Part shown: one piece after another, positions 15,488-24,059 of the stretch | Layout of the letters: each line of letters starts with the position of its first letter | Position numbering within the stretch: position 1 is the first letter of the stretch | Origin: Geitlerinema sp. BBD 1991-9 | GTDB taxonomy: Bacteria; Cyanobacteriota; Cyanobacteriia; Cyanobacteriales; Geitlerinemataceae | DNA: 46,709 bases | Direction: 5' to 3' | Assembly (NCBI GenBank): GCA_001657325.1 | Contig: LWRO01000032.1 | Coordinates: 1 to 46,709 of the forward strand | The notes under the pieces: generated by a model | The model's input: the letters and a program-made list of their open reading frames with translations, nothing else | Database searches by the model: none | What the model was told of the DNA's origin: nothing | Translations under genes and position numbers: made by a program

Positions 15488-17413
15488 ATGCAGCCTCCGC
15501 TTCCCCTCGGCACGCTTCTCCAAAATCGCTACAGTATCGCTCGCATTCTCGGACAGGGCGGATTTGGACGGACTTATCTGGCCGAAGATCGCGGTCGCTT
15601 TAACGAACTTTGTGCCGTCAAGGAGTTCGCCCCCGCTAACACAGAGCCGACAGCGTTTGAAAAATCCAGAGAACTGTTCCAGCGGGAAGCTGAAATTCTT
15701 TACCAACTTCGCCATCCCCAAATTCCTCAATTTCACGCCATCTTTGAAGAAAACCAACGGTTGTTTCTCGTGCGCGATTACGCGGACGGCGAGACTTATC
15801 ACGCGCTCCTCGCGGAACGCCGACGCAGCGGGACGACGTTTTCTGAAGCTGAAGTGATGCAGCTGTTACGCGACTTCCTGCCCGTTCTCGATTACATTCA
15901 CGCGCAAGGCGTCGTTCACCGCGATCTATCTCCTGACAATTTGATTCGCCGCCAGTCAGATGGTTTACCGGTTCCCATCGACTTCGGCGTTGTGAAAGAA
16001 ATCGCGACGCAAATTCAATCCCCTGAAACACAGGTACAAAGAACCATCGTCGGTAAGCCGGGCTACACGCCGATCGAGCAATGGCAGAGCGGACTCGCTT
16101 ACCCGCATAGCGATCTGTACGCGCTGGCGGTGACTTCGATCGAGCTGCTGACTGGACGCGAACTCCCCGATCTCTACGACGATCGAGCGTTACGGTGGAA
16201 CTGGCAACCCTGGGCTGCGGTAAGTCCTCAGTTTGCCCGCGTTCTCGACAAAATGCTCGCCGATCGACCAGACGAGCGCTATTTTACGGCTCGAGAGGTT
16301 CTCGACGCCCTAGAAGCGTCTTCGACTCCGTCCGTTCCCGCTCCGCAACCTTCGCAAATGCAAACGGTGGCCGTCGGACGACCGATCGAATCGGCTACCC
16401 CCACAGTTCGCTCTTCCCGCCCACAACCCTCAATTCCAACGCGCGGACAACCCTCGTTTTGGGATAATCCCATCACCATCGCCTTAGCCGGTCTTGGATT
16501 AGCCGTACTGGCGGGGTGGAGTTCTTGGACGCTCGTCGGTGCGTTCGTCCGTTCTAACGACCCACAACCCGCCCCCACCCCCATTCCAGAACAGCCTTTC
16601 GTACCCGCCACACCAGAACCGACGCCCACACCCACACCCACGCCCACGCCGACGCCCACGCCCACACCCACGCCCACACCCACACCCAAGCCCACACCCA
16701 CGCCCACACCCACACCCACACCCGAACCCATCACTTACGATCGAGCCCTGAACTTGACACCCGGCGGTAACATCTCGCTTGAGGGAACGTTGAAATCGAA
16801 CGAAATCTATAACTACCGCATTCGAGGGACGGCAGGCTCGCAGTTGAGTACTTTCGTCAGCGGCGAGCGCGTGTTGATGAGTGTCTTCGATCCCCTCGGG
16901 GAACCGCTTCCAGATCGCTCTCAGCGCGTGTCTGTGTGGGAGGGAACGCTGCCGCTGGCAGGAGAGTACACGCTTCAATTGCAAACCGTGCGCGGCGTTC
17001 CCGATGGGGACTATGGATTGAGTGTCACGTTGAGTTTGCCGCCCACGCCGACTCCGACTCCGGAACCGACACCGACCCCACTGCCTGAAGTAGAAGTCGA
17101 AACGCTACAGTTTCCCCAGGGACAAACGGACGTGCAGGCGTTCGGACACGTCAACGATCGACGCATCGTTCGCTACCTCGTATCTGTCGCCCCCGATCGA
17201 ATTTTTGCAGTCGAACTGTTTCCCGTAACGCCTGAAGGTGAGGACGTTCGGTTTACCGTGCGCCGTCCCGACGGACAGCCGATTTCTGCAGCTACGGGTG
17301 TTGTTTTTTGGCAGTCCCAAGTGTCGGAAGGCGGGATGTATCAAATTGACGTGACAGCACCGCAACCGCGCGATTTTGAGTTGAGCGTCAGCGTTTACGA
17401 TCGATCGAATTGA
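15488..17413 (+). CDS. membrane Ser/Thr protein kinase with Pro-Thr repeat stalk and C-terminal beta domains
   Basis: 641 residues from the ATG at 15488 (a TTG three codons upstream is less likely). The eukaryotic-type kinase domain spans 12-275: glycine loop GQGGFGRTYL (22-31), Lys45 (AVKEF), catalytic HRDLSPDN (Asp146) and DFG (Asp165). A transmembrane helix (about 330-350, ITIALAGLGLAVLAG) is followed by a Pro-Thr repeat stalk of about 40 residues, then two beta-rich domains separated by a second short Pro-Thr stretch. Both resemble bacterial pre-peptidase C-terminal (PPC) domains (GGNISLEGTL, NYRIRGTAGS). The PPC-like domains lie outside the cytoplasmic membrane and may sense or bind wall material. 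Kinase active-site residues are intact. Confidence 0.9.
   Translation: MQPPLPLGTLLQNRYSIARILGQGGFGRTYLAEDRGRFNELCAVKEFAPANTEPTAFEKSRELFQREAEILYQLRHPQIPQFHAIFEENQRLFLVRDYADGETYHALLAERRRSGTTFSEAEVMQLLRDFLPVLDYIHAQGVVHRDLSPDNLIRRQSDGLPVPIDFGVVKEIATQIQSPETQVQRTIVGKPGYTPIEQWQSGLAYPHSDLYALAVTSIELLTGRELPDLYDDRALRWNWQPWAAVSPQFARVLDKMLADRPDERYFTAREVLDALEASSTPSVPAPQPSQMQTVAVGRPIESATPTVRSSRPQPSIPTRGQPSFWDNPITIALAGLGLAVLAGWSSWTLVGAFVRSNDPQPAPTPIPEQPFVPATPEPTPTPTPTPTPTPTPTPTPTPTPKPTPTPTPTPTPEPITYDRALNLTPGGNISLEGTLKSNEIYNYRIRGTAGSQLSTFVSGERVLMSVFDPLGEPLPDRSQRVSVWEGTLPLAGEYTLQLQTVRGVPDGDYGLSVTLSLPPTPTPTPEPTPTPLPEVEVETLQFPQGQTDVQAFGHVNDRRIVRYLVSVAPDRIFAVELFPVTPEGEDVRFTVRRPDGQPISAATGVVFWQSQVSEGGMYQIDVTAPQPRDFELSVSVYDRSN
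16616..16734 (+). repeat. Pro-Thr-encoding microsatellite inside the kinase gene
   Basis: About 20 near-perfect copies of the hexamer CC(C/G)AC(A/G) encode alternating Pro-Thr, with a Lys and a Glu interruption near the end. Such a low-complexity tract is expected to change length by slippage in steps of two codons, altering the length of the periplasmic stalk without breaking the frame. The antisense frame of this tract reads as a spurious Gly-Val repeat. Confidence 0.85.
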
Positions 17414-17585
17414 ACTCCCCATCCCCTTATCTCCCCATCTCTGCACCAAGTTGCACTCGATCGACAGAAGCCATAAAATAAAAGATCGGACTTTATGATG
17501 AGGGCGTGTCCTCACCAGCGCCAGCGGCAACCGCCCCGAACTCCGGCTTTTTCAAGCAATCTGTCGTCAATCGATCGAAACTATC

Positions 17586-18044
17586 ATGTCCAAGCGCGTT
17601 CAACTTTTACTCAATCAAGACGTTCGCAAACTCGGAAAAGCGGGTGATGTCGTCGAAGTCGCCCCTGGCTATGCGAGAAATTACTTGATTCCCCAACAAC
17701 TGGCCGTTCGCACCACGCCGGGAATCCTCAAACAGGTCGAAATTCGCAAGCAAAAAGAACAAGAGCGTATCGCCCAAATCAAACGCGATGCCGATTCCCG
17801 GAAGACCGCATTGGAAACGATCGGCCGCTTTACCGTTCAGAAACAACTCGGTGAAGGCGAAGCCATTTTCGGTACCGTCACCGATCGCGACGTCGCCGCT
17901 GCGATCGAAACAGCAACGGGACAAGAGATCGATCGACACGGGATCTCCTTACCGGAAATTAACAAAATCGGTTTCTACAAGGCTCAGGTGAAACTCCACG
18001 CGGAAGTCACAGCCGAAATCGAAATCCAAGTGACCCCCCTCTAA
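17586..18044 (+). CDS. rplI: 50S ribosomal protein L9
   Basis: 152 residues, full length. The N-terminal domain has the diagnostic L9 sequence [20 protein letters not shown] followed by [12 protein letters not shown], then the long central helix ([19 protein letters not shown]) and the C-terminal domain ([21 protein letters not shown]). L9 binds 23S rRNA near the L1 stalk and influences translational fidelity. ATG start. The 172-base upstream region contains GCGGCAACCGC and a CCGGCTTTTT stretch (about 17520-17552) that could fold into a leader hairpin. No rpsF or rpsR neighbour is present, as is usual in cyanobacteria. Confidence 0.97.
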   Translation: MSKRVQLLLNQDVRKLGKAGDVVEVAPGYARNYLIPQQLAVRTTPGILKQVEIRKQKEQERIAQIKRDADSRKTALETIGRFTVQKQLGEGEAIFGTVTDRDVAAAIETATGQEIDRHGISLPEINKIGFYKAQVKLHAEVTAEIEIQVTPL

Positions 18045-18460
18045 CGAATTGACGACACAACGGCTTTGTCGTTTCGAGAAAAATAGGGGACATAAGAGAG
18101 AGGGATCGCAGTAGCGACAGAGTCTTCTGACCTAGCGCACTCCCTCTCACCACGCCCTGTTCGCCACGAAGATGGTACAGTTCGTCGATTTTCGGGCCTC
18201 GAAACCCAACAGAATCCCTCGTTTTATCGGGCGAGTGGGGACGCTTTAAGTCATCGTCGAGTGTCCTCGTATTTGTGAAGCATCACGCGATCTTTAGCAA
18301 TAAAACTTAAAAAATCAAACGTCCCGATACGCCAAACTCAGTAGTAACCTGAGAAATGATGCTTTGGCATCGAGCAGGCAACTGGTAGCGGGGCGTTTTT
18401 GCCTTGCCGGTCCGGGCGCCTGACATAAAACTCTTGGATTCATCTAATCGAGAAGAAACT
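18045..18460. other. 416-base region between rplI and psaE
   Basis: No gene is supported; a 25-codon ATG frame at about 18172 is not convincing. A weak ACGACA/TGTCGT hairpin at 18052-18072 follows the rplI stop. The 3' part (18317-18400) holds a strongly structured element described separately. The psaE promoter must lie between these two. Confidence 0.5.
18317..18400 (+). promoter_or_regulatory. structured leader / terminator-like element upstream of psaE
   Basis: An outer 10-base-pair stem, AAACGTCCCG (18317-18326) with CGGGGCGTTT (18389-18398, one G-U pair), is followed by two further T, so the 3' side resembles an intrinsic terminator. Inside it lie CTCAG/CTGAG (18337-18353), GATGC/GCATC (18358-18371) and a small CAG-GCAA-CTG hairpin (18375-18384). 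The segments GCCAAA (18331-18336) and TTTGGC (18363-18368) offer an alternative pairing that excludes GATGC/GCATC. It ends 60 bases before the psaE ATG. It could be a transcription-attenuating leader, a small RNA with its own terminator, or an mRNA-stabilising fold; no known riboswitch core is recognised. Confidence 0.5.
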
Positions 18461-18667
18461 ATGGTTAAACGTGGTTCTAAAGTACGGATTCTCCGCAAGG
18501 AGTCTTACTGGTATCAGGATGTCGGTACCGTCGCCTCCATCGACCAAAGCGGGATTCGCTATCCCGTCATCGTTCGTTTCGATAAGGTGAACTACACTGG
18601 GTTCAGTGGCTCGCCGAGTGGTGTCAACACCAATAACTTCGCGCTTGACGAGATCGAAGAATTATAA
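18461..18667 (+). CDS. psaE: photosystem I reaction centre subunit IV (PsaE)
   Basis: 68 residues, full length for PsaE, from the ATG at 18461 (a longer in-frame start at 18404 is rejected). The SH3-like beta-barrel sequence is diagnostic: [20 protein letters not shown] at the N-terminus, then [17 protein letters not shown] with ending [11 protein letters not shown]. PsaE sits on the stromal face of photosystem I, helps dock ferredoxin and flavodoxin and supports cyclic electron flow. The start is preceded by AGAAGAAAC, a weak purine-rich binding site. It is probably monocistronic: a strong inverted repeat follows at 18721-18766 before mutM. Confidence 0.97.
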   Translation: MVKRGSKVRILRKESYWYQDVGTVASIDQSGIRYPVIVRFDKVNYTGFSGSPSGVNTNNFALDEIEEL

Positions 18668-18720
18668 ACTCGTCTGGGGGCGTTCCGAGCAGTTCGCTTC
18701 AGAACGTGTTTAGAGAGTTT

Positions 18721-18766
18721 GGGGTTAGCGTTCGCCGCGAAGCTGTCGTAGCGAGCTGCTAACCCC
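18721..18766. repeat. strong inverted repeat between psaE and mutM
   Basis: GGGGTTAGC (18721-18729) pairs perfectly with GCTAACCCC (18758-18766) around a 28-base loop that itself contains GCGAAGC and GTAGCGAGC. It is not followed by a T-run, so it may be a processing or 3'-end-stabilising hairpin for psaE mRNA, or a member of a short interspersed repeat family, rather than a classic terminator. It ends 23 bases before the mutM start. Confidence 0.7.
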
Positions 18767-18789
18767 TCGTCGCATTTTAATCCTTTGTC

Positions 18790-19671
18790 GTGCCAGAACT
18801 TCCTGAAGTTGAAACGGTTCGTCGCGGACTCGAAGCGACGACCTGTCATCGATCGATCGTCGGTGTCGAGGTTCTTCTCGAACGCTCGATCTCTTCTCCA
18901 GCCTCGGTTTCAGCGTTCGTGTCGGGCTTAACGGGAACGGCGATCTCCGGGTGGCATCGTCGCGGAAAATATCTGTTCGCACAACTGGGAACTGACCCCA
19001 AGCTCGATCGACTCCAACCGAACGAGGGCGGATGGTTGGCGGTTCACCTGCGGATGACCGGACAGCTTTTGTGGTGTAACGCTGAAGATCCCTTACCGAC
19101 GCATACTCGGGTTCGACTGTGGTTTGACGGCGATCGAGAATTACGCTTTGTCGATACCCGTACTTTCGGCCGGATGTGGTGGGTTCCGCCTCGTGTCAAC
19201 CCGAAGGCCATCGTGACGGCGTTACTGTCGCTCGGTCCCGAACCATTTTCAAACGACTTTTCCACGGACTATCTCGTCAATACGCTCAGCCATCGACGCA
19301 AACCGATTAAAACGGCGTTGCTCGATCAGGGCATTTTAGCCGGTGTGGGCAATATCTACGCCGACGAAACGTTATTTCTCAGTCGCATTCATCCCCTGCA
19401 ACTATCTTGTGACTTGAGTTGGGAGGACGTCGATCGACTGCGCCACAACCTCCTGCACGTTCTCGAAAACGCGATCGCAGCGGGCGGTACGACCTTACGA
19501 GATTTTAGAACCGTTCGGGGAACCAACGGCAACTATGGGGGACAGTCCTGGGCTTACAACCGCGAAGGGCAACCCTGTCGGGCCTGTGGCACCTCGATCG
19601 AGCGGATGAAATTGAGCGGTCGATCGTCCTACTTTTGTCCGACCTGCCAGCCCATTCCCAGAAAGGCTTAG
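18790..19671 (+). CDS. mutM: formamidopyrimidine-DNA glycosylase
   Basis: 293 residues from a GTG start. After removal of the initiator Met, the catalytic N-terminal proline begins PELPEVETVRRGLE, with Glu3 also catalytic. Other landmarks: the KYLF lysine region, HLRMTGQL, the helix-two-turn-helix loop around DQGILAGVGNIYADE, and the C-terminal zinc finger CRACGTSIERMKLSGRSSYF ending CPTCQ (four Cys). It excises oxidised purines such as 8-oxoguanine by beta,delta-elimination. Followed after 42 bases by ndhO in the same direction; the two could share a transcript. Confidence 0.97.
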   Translation: MPELPEVETVRRGLEATTCHRSIVGVEVLLERSISSPASVSAFVSGLTGTAISGWHRRGKYLFAQLGTDPKLDRLQPNEGGWLAVHLRMTGQLLWCNAEDPLPTHTRVRLWFDGDRELRFVDTRTFGRMWWVPPRVNPKAIVTALLSLGPEPFSNDFSTDYLVNTLSHRRKPIKTALLDQGILAGVGNIYADETLFLSRIHPLQLSCDLSWEDVDRLRHNLLHVLENAIAAGGTTLRDFRTVRGTNGNYGGQSWAYNREGQPCRACGTSIERMKLSGRSSYFCPTCQPIPRKA

Positions 19672-19713
19672 AATTATAGAGACAGACGTTTGTTTGAATT
19701 TATATCGTTAGAA

Positions 19714-19941
19714 ATGCCACCAGCTAAGCCACTCAAACGCGGTTCTTTCGTCCGCGTCGTTCGCGAAAAACTCGAAAACAGCCTGGAGGCGAAAGCCAGC
19801 GATAACCGCTTTTCGCCTTACATCTTCGAGACCCGAGGCGAAATTTTAGAAACTCAAGGGGATTACGCCCTCGTAAAATTCGGCTTTGTCCCGACCCCGA
19901 ACGTCTGGCTGCGCCTCGATCAACTCGAAACGTTTGAATAG
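19714..19941 (+). CDS. ndhO: NAD(P)H-quinone oxidoreductase subunit O
   Basis: 75 residues from the ATG at 19714; an in-frame TTG eight codons upstream is less likely. The sequence is typical of NdhO: LKRGSFVRVVREKLENSLEA, KASDNRFSPYIFETRGEI, DYALVKFG and the terminal PTPNVWLRLDQLE. NdhO is a small peripheral subunit of the photosynthetic NDH-1 complex on the thylakoid membrane and contributes to cyclic electron flow. It lies 23 bases upstream of mdh, so co-transcription with mdh is likely. Confidence 0.95.
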   Translation: MPPAKPLKRGSFVRVVREKLENSLEAKASDNRFSPYIFETRGEILETQGDYALVKFGFVPTPNVWLRLDQLETFE

Positions 19942-19964
19942 TTTCGTTTACCCCCTCGATCGCC

Positions 19965-20948
19965 ATGAATTCCTCGGTTTTTTCTCAACTTCCCCCGACC
20001 GATCGACCTCAACCTCGCGTTTCGATCGTCGGTGCTGGCAAAGTCGGTAGTACGCTCGCCCAGCGATTGACGGAGAAAAACTTAGCCGATGCCGTTTTAC
20101 TGGACGTCGTCGAGGGGTGGCCGCAAGGCGTTGCGTTGGACTTAATGCAGGCGCGAGGTCTCGAAGGTCACGACCGTCAGATCGTGGGGACAAACGACTA
20201 CGTGGATACGGCAAATTCTGATATCGTCGTGATTACAGCCGGTCGTCCTCGCCTCCCCGGAATGGATCGCAGCGATTTGATCGAAACCAACGCGAAAATC
20301 GTCATCGACGCAGCCAAACGATCGATCGAGTATTCCCCCAACGCAATCCTCATTGTCGTCACCAACCCCCTCGACGTGATGACGTATTTAGCATGGCACG
20401 CGACACAACTGCCCCCTCACCGCGTCGTCGGCATGGCAGGCGTTCTCGATTCGGCTCGCTTGCAAACGTTTATTTCCCTGGAATTAGGGGTTTCGACGCA
20501 AGACGTGCAGGCGATGGTGTTGGGCAATCACGGACAGCAAATGATCCCCGTACCGCAGTACTGCACGGTAAAAGGTATTCCCATTACAGAACTGTTGAAC
20601 GCCACGGAGATCGATCGACTGATCGATCGAACCCGCAACGGCGGCACGGAAATCGTCGAACTCATGCAGCGAGGCGGTGCGTACTTCGCACCGGCTTCGT
20701 CGATTTACTGGATGGTGGAAAGTATCCTCGCCGATCGATCTCGCCTCGTCAGCGCAGCGGCTTACCTCCAGGGCGAATACGGTATCGACGGGCTGTTCCT
20801 CGGCGTTCCCTGTCGCTTGGGCCGTCAAGGCGTTCGACAGATCGTCGAACTCTCTCTGACCACAGCCCAACACGCGGCTCTGGAAAAAGCCGCCACTGAA
20901 GTGCGCCGCAACATCAAAAATGCCGAGCGAGTTCTCGAGCGAATCTGA
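19965..20948 (+). CDS. mdh: malate dehydrogenase (LDH/MDH family)
   Basis: 327 residues. NAD-binding Rossmann motif VGAGKVGST (22-30), substrate loop RPRLPGMDRSDL with Arg96 at the position that is Gln in lactate dehydrogenases, and catalytic His189 in LGNHGQQM. These choose malate rather than lactate. The family member is of the tetrameric LDH-like type. Reaction: reversible NAD-linked oxidation of malate to oxaloacetate in the cytoplasm. ATG start 23 bases after ndhO on the same strand; convergent with ppk1, whose stop is 24 bases downstream. Confidence 0.94.
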   Translation: MNSSVFSQLPPTDRPQPRVSIVGAGKVGSTLAQRLTEKNLADAVLLDVVEGWPQGVALDLMQARGLEGHDRQIVGTNDYVDTANSDIVVITAGRPRLPGMDRSDLIETNAKIVIDAAKRSIEYSPNAILIVVTNPLDVMTYLAWHATQLPPHRVVGMAGVLDSARLQTFISLELGVSTQDVQAMVLGNHGQQMIPVPQYCTVKGIPITELLNATEIDRLIDRTRNGGTEIVELMQRGGAYFAPASSIYWMVESILADRSRLVSAAAYLQGEYGIDGLFLGVPCRLGRQGVRQIVELSLTTAQHAALEKAATEVRRNIKNAERVLERI

Positions 20949-20972
20949 CGAGATCGAGCGCCACTGCATCGC

Positions 20973-23144
20973 TCACGCGAGTGTCATTTTCATCAGGATT
21001 TCGTGCGTTCCCTGTTCTACGCCGTCTTCTGAAGGGCGGCGCTGAACGTAAGTGCCGTCAGATTGTAACTCCCAGGCTTGGCGGTTATCGGACAACATGA
21101 TGCCGAGAATTTCCTGTAAGTCTTTCGCGATCTCGGGATTTTCGATCGGTGTAATCGCTTCCACGCGACGGTTTAAATTCCGAGGCATCCAATCGGCACT
21201 TCCAATGAACAGCTGCTCGTCACCGTTGTTGTAGAAATAGAAGATACGGGAGTGTTCTAGAAAACGACCGATAATGCTGATGACGCGAATGTTTTCGCTA
21301 ATTTCGGGGAGTCCCGGCCGCAAACAGCAAATCCCGCGCACGATCAGATCGATTTGCACGCCCACTTGCGACGCTTCGTATAACGCTCGAATAATTCCCG
21401 GATCGACGAGAGAGTTCATTTTGGCGACGATGCGCCCAGTTCCTCCATTTTTGCAGTGTTCGATCTCTTGTCGGATCAGCTCTTCCATTCGATCGCGCAT
21501 ATTCACGGGAGCGACGAGCAATTTGCGATAGGAACGCTGGCGGGAATAGCCGGTTAAGTGATTGAACAAATCGGTCAGATCGGCCCCCAACTCTTCTCGA
21601 CAGCTCAGAATACCCAAATCCGTATAAAGCTTGGCGGTTTTCGGGTTGTAGTTTCCCGTACCAATGTGGACGTAGCGACGGATTTGTTTTTTCTCCTGTC
21701 GCACCACCATTAAGATCTTCGTGTGGGTTTTCAAGCCGACGAGGCCGTAAACGACGTGAACGCCTGCTTGTTCTAACTTCCTCGCCCAGAGGATATTATT
21801 TTCTTCATCGAAACGGGCTTTTAATTCCACGAGCGCCGCCACTTGCTTGCCGTTTTCCGCAGCGGCAATGAGGGCTTTGATAATTGGCGAGTCCCCGGAC
21901 GTTCGGTACAAGGTCATCTTGATAGCGAGAACGTCTCGATCGTGGGCTGCTGCTGTGATGAAATGCTGTACCGTGGCGGCAAAGGAATGATACGGAAGGT
22001 GAATGAGGAGATCGCCCCGTTCGCGGATTTCGGTAAACAGGTTTTCGTCAGTTTCGAGATTGGGTTCAGAGGGGTCGAGTTCTCCAAAACTCCGCAACCG
22101 TGGGGGAATGACGGGATTCCAAGGGGGATCTTTGAGTTCGGGGAAGGGCAACGATAGGAACGACATCAAATCGTTTAAGGCGAGGAGTCCTTCGACTTCG
22201 TAAACGTCGCTCGTCTCGAGACATAATTCGCGGACGAGCATATCCCGCACTTCGTCAGACACGGTGGATGGAATTTCCAGGCGAACCACCGAACCGCCCG
22301 ATCGACGTTTGCGGAGTTCTTGCTCGATCGCGAGAAGCAGATCGTCGGCCTCGTCTTCTTCAACTGCGATGTCAGCGTTGCGGGTAATCCGAAACGGGTG
22401 GTATTCCTGAATGTTCATTCCCGGAAACAGGACTTCGAGGTTGTGGGCGATGACTTGTTCGAGGGGAACACCGATCCAAGCCGTCGATCGACCGTCGGCT
22501 TGTGTCGCGTTTTCGATGGGGAGTTGGACGAAACGCGGGAGGACTTTCGGAACTTTGACCCGTGCGAAGTATTCTTTATCGCTTTCGGGATCTTTGACGA
22601 CAACAGCTAGGTTTAGACTCAGATTGGAAATAAAGGGAAACGGATGACCGGGATCGACCGCAAGGGGGGTCAGAACGGGGAAAATTTTGGTTTCAAAGTA
22701 GTTTTGTAGGTATGTGCGCTGCTCTTGGTCGAGGTCGATGTAGTCGAGGAGATAAATGCCGTGTTCGGTGAGTTGGTGCCTTAATGTGCCTTGAAAATGA
22801 CGGTGCTGTTCGGCGACGATGGGGTGCAGTCGCTGGCTGATATCGCTGAGTTGCTGTTCGGGCGTGCGCCCGTCTGGGGTGAGTTTGGTGACGTGGGCTT
22901 CGACTTGCTGTTTTAAGCCGGCAACGCGCACCATGAAGAATTCGTCGAGGTTGGAGCTGAAAATGGCTAGGAATTTCAGACGTTCGATGAGGGGGGTTCG
23001 ATCGTCGATGGCTTCGTAGAGGACGCGATAGTTGAAGTCGAGCCAGCTCAGTTCTCGGTTGAAGTAGTATTGGGGATCTTTGAGGTTAACGTCAGATCGG
23101 CGGGTTTTGGAGGTTTCTGGATTGGTCTTACTCGTTTTTGCCAT
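20973..23144 (-). CDS. ppk1: polyphosphate kinase 1
   Basis: 723 residues, full-length PPK1. Domain order N, H, C1, C2. The N domain opens YYFNRELSWLDFNYRVL. The autophosphorylated histidine is His474 in GLKTHTKILMVV, and the second essential histidine is His631 in RFLEHSRIFYF. Conserved KARFDEENNI and HIGTGNYNPKTAKLYTD are also present. The enzyme polymerises ATP gamma-phosphate into inorganic polyphosphate and works in reverse to make ATP. A small gene lies just upstream on the same strand, and a CHAD polyphosphate-binding protein is encoded elsewhere in the window. No ppx is adjacent. Confidence 0.97.
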   Translation of the reverse strand: MAKTSKTNPETSKTRRSDVNLKDPQYYFNRELSWLDFNYRVLYEAIDDRTPLIERLKFLAIFSSNLDEFFMVRVAGLKQQVEAHVTKLTPDGRTPEQQLSDISQRLHPIVAEQHRHFQGTLRHQLTEHGIYLLDYIDLDQEQRTYLQNYFETKIFPVLTPLAVDPGHPFPFISNLSLNLAVVVKDPESDKEYFARVKVPKVLPRFVQLPIENATQADGRSTAWIGVPLEQVIAHNLEVLFPGMNIQEYHPFRITRNADIAVEEDEADDLLLAIEQELRKRRSGGSVVRLEIPSTVSDEVRDMLVRELCLETSDVYEVEGLLALNDLMSFLSLPFPELKDPPWNPVIPPRLRSFGELDPSEPNLETDENLFTEIRERGDLLIHLPYHSFAATVQHFITAAAHDRDVLAIKMTLYRTSGDSPIIKALIAAAENGKQVAALVELKARFDEENNILWARKLEQAGVHVVYGLVGLKTHTKILMVVRQEKKQIRRYVHIGTGNYNPKTAKLYTDLGILSCREELGADLTDLFNHLTGYSRQRSYRKLLVAPVNMRDRMEELIRQEIEHCKNGGTGRIVAKMNSLVDPGIIRALYEASQVGVQIDLIVRGICCLRPGLPEISENIRVISIIGRFLEHSRIFYFYNNGDEQLFIGSADWMPRNLNRRVEAITPIENPEIAKDLQEILGIMLSDNRQAWELQSDGTYVQRRPSEDGVEQGTHEILMKMTLA

Positions 23145-23200
23145 AGTTCGGAGATGCCAAGATGGGGCAATTCGCTCGAAAAGAACATTTCGGGTGTCGG

Positions 23201-23449
23201 TTAGTCAGTCTCGGAGGTGCGATTAGACGAACGCCCCGCTCCGAACACCTCGTCTTCTCGTCCGACCCACCATTCACCCAGTCTGTTGAGGTCTTGCTGG
23301 AGATCGGCGAGCGCTTGGATATACTCTGACTCAGACAGGGTCGATCGACTCTCTTGCAACTTTTGTAACCGTAGCTGAACGAGCAACCACGGTTTGTGGA
23401 TGCCGTCGATCGATTCGATATATCGCGCTAACGCTTCACTGTCCATCAT
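23201..23449 (-). CDS. small conserved-looking hypothetical protein upstream of ppk1
   Basis: 82 residues, not recognised. It is amphipathic and helical over residues 1-70 (a LARYIESIDGIHKPWLLVQL helix, then LSESEYIQALADLQQDLNRL) with a disordered Arg/Ser/Thr tail. Composition and codon usage look like real coding sequence. It lies 56 bases upstream of ppk1 on the same strand and could be its operon leader. The start could be either of two consecutive ATG codons. Confidence 0.6.
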   Translation of the reverse strand: MMDSEALARYIESIDGIHKPWLLVQLRLQKLQESRSTLSESEYIQALADLQQDLNRLGEWWVGREDEVFGAGRSSNRTSETD

Positions 23450-23635
23450 CCTACCGACGCGAGTTTAAGTCCAGCTTAACGGGCCGATCGACCCCCGACA
23501 ACTGCACTCTCTAGGCTCAGTTAAGTTATTCTCATCAAATATAATATTTTTTTATATATTTTTAAGATTGATATTCTATTAAATTATAAGTATTGTGGAA
23601 TACAGACACAGACGCAAACCCTAAAATTTCCTAAG

Positions 23636-23947
23636 ATGTTTCAGTTCCAGATGCCTTTCCCACGCCTCAAACTTCAAATTCCCTTCAACGGCGATCTTTT
23701 AGCTCCCCTGCGTCAGTGGCTCGACGAACTCGACGTGCGCCGCCCCCATTTAGCACAGGCGATTTGCCAACTCGTTCCCGCTCAATGCCCTTTTGCTCGA
23801 GACATTTACGGATTCGATCGAGTTTTGTTTTCCATTCCACCGTTGTGTAAACTCAATCCCCTTTACAACGAACTCATGAGCCTGCGGTTTCGCGCGCTCT
23901 GTTATTTGGAAGAAGAGTTCCACAGTTCTACGATCGATAACGGATAA
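23636..23947 (+). CDS. Mo-dependent nitrogenase C-terminal-domain protein
   Basis: 103 residues. The segment PLRQWLDELDVRRPHLAQ with ICQLVPAQCPFARDI, then FSIPPLCKLNPLYNEL and LRFRALCYLEEE, matches the short cyanobacterial Mo-nitro_C family. The family name comes from an old nitrogenase annotation; these proteins occur widely in non-diazotrophs and the function is unknown. Three conserved Cys (CQL, QCP, LCK) could bind metal or a cofactor. ATG start. The upstream region 23525-23600 is very AT-rich and promoter-like. No nif genes accompany it. Confidence 0.8.
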   Translation: MFQFQMPFPRLKLQIPFNGDLLAPLRQWLDELDVRRPHLAQAICQLVPAQCPFARDIYGFDRVLFSIPPLCKLNPLYNELMSLRFRALCYLEEEFHSSTIDNG

Positions 23948-24002
23948 CGCGAGAAGTTTCTTCACCCCCTGCGTTATCTCCCACGTCTTCCACTTTTCCC
24001 AA

Positions 24003-24033
24003 CAAAAAACAGCCACACTTGCCGTGGCTGTTG
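24003..24033 (-). terminator. rho-independent terminator for sodB
   Basis: On the minus strand the sequence AACAGCCAC-GGCAAGT-GTGGCTGTT is a perfect 9-base-pair stem with a 7-base loop, followed by a T-run (TTTTTTGTT). It is the best intrinsic terminator in the window. It lies 139 bases beyond the sodB stop, after an inverted-repeat element. Confidence 0.88.
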
Positions 24034-24059
24034 CAAGATTGACTAGAGTACAAAAGCTT

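Noticed and set aside
16279-16734. Gly-Val repeat protein on the minus strand
   Set aside because: It is the antisense reading of the Pro-Thr repeat in the kinase gene.
17105-17530. 141-codon minus-strand frame
   Set aside because: Antisense to the C-terminal domain of the kinase; no family features.
23636-23947. Nitrogenase component
   Set aside because: Only the short Mo-nitro_C-type domain is present, with no nitrogenase cluster ligands or nif neighbours; the family occurs in non-fixers.
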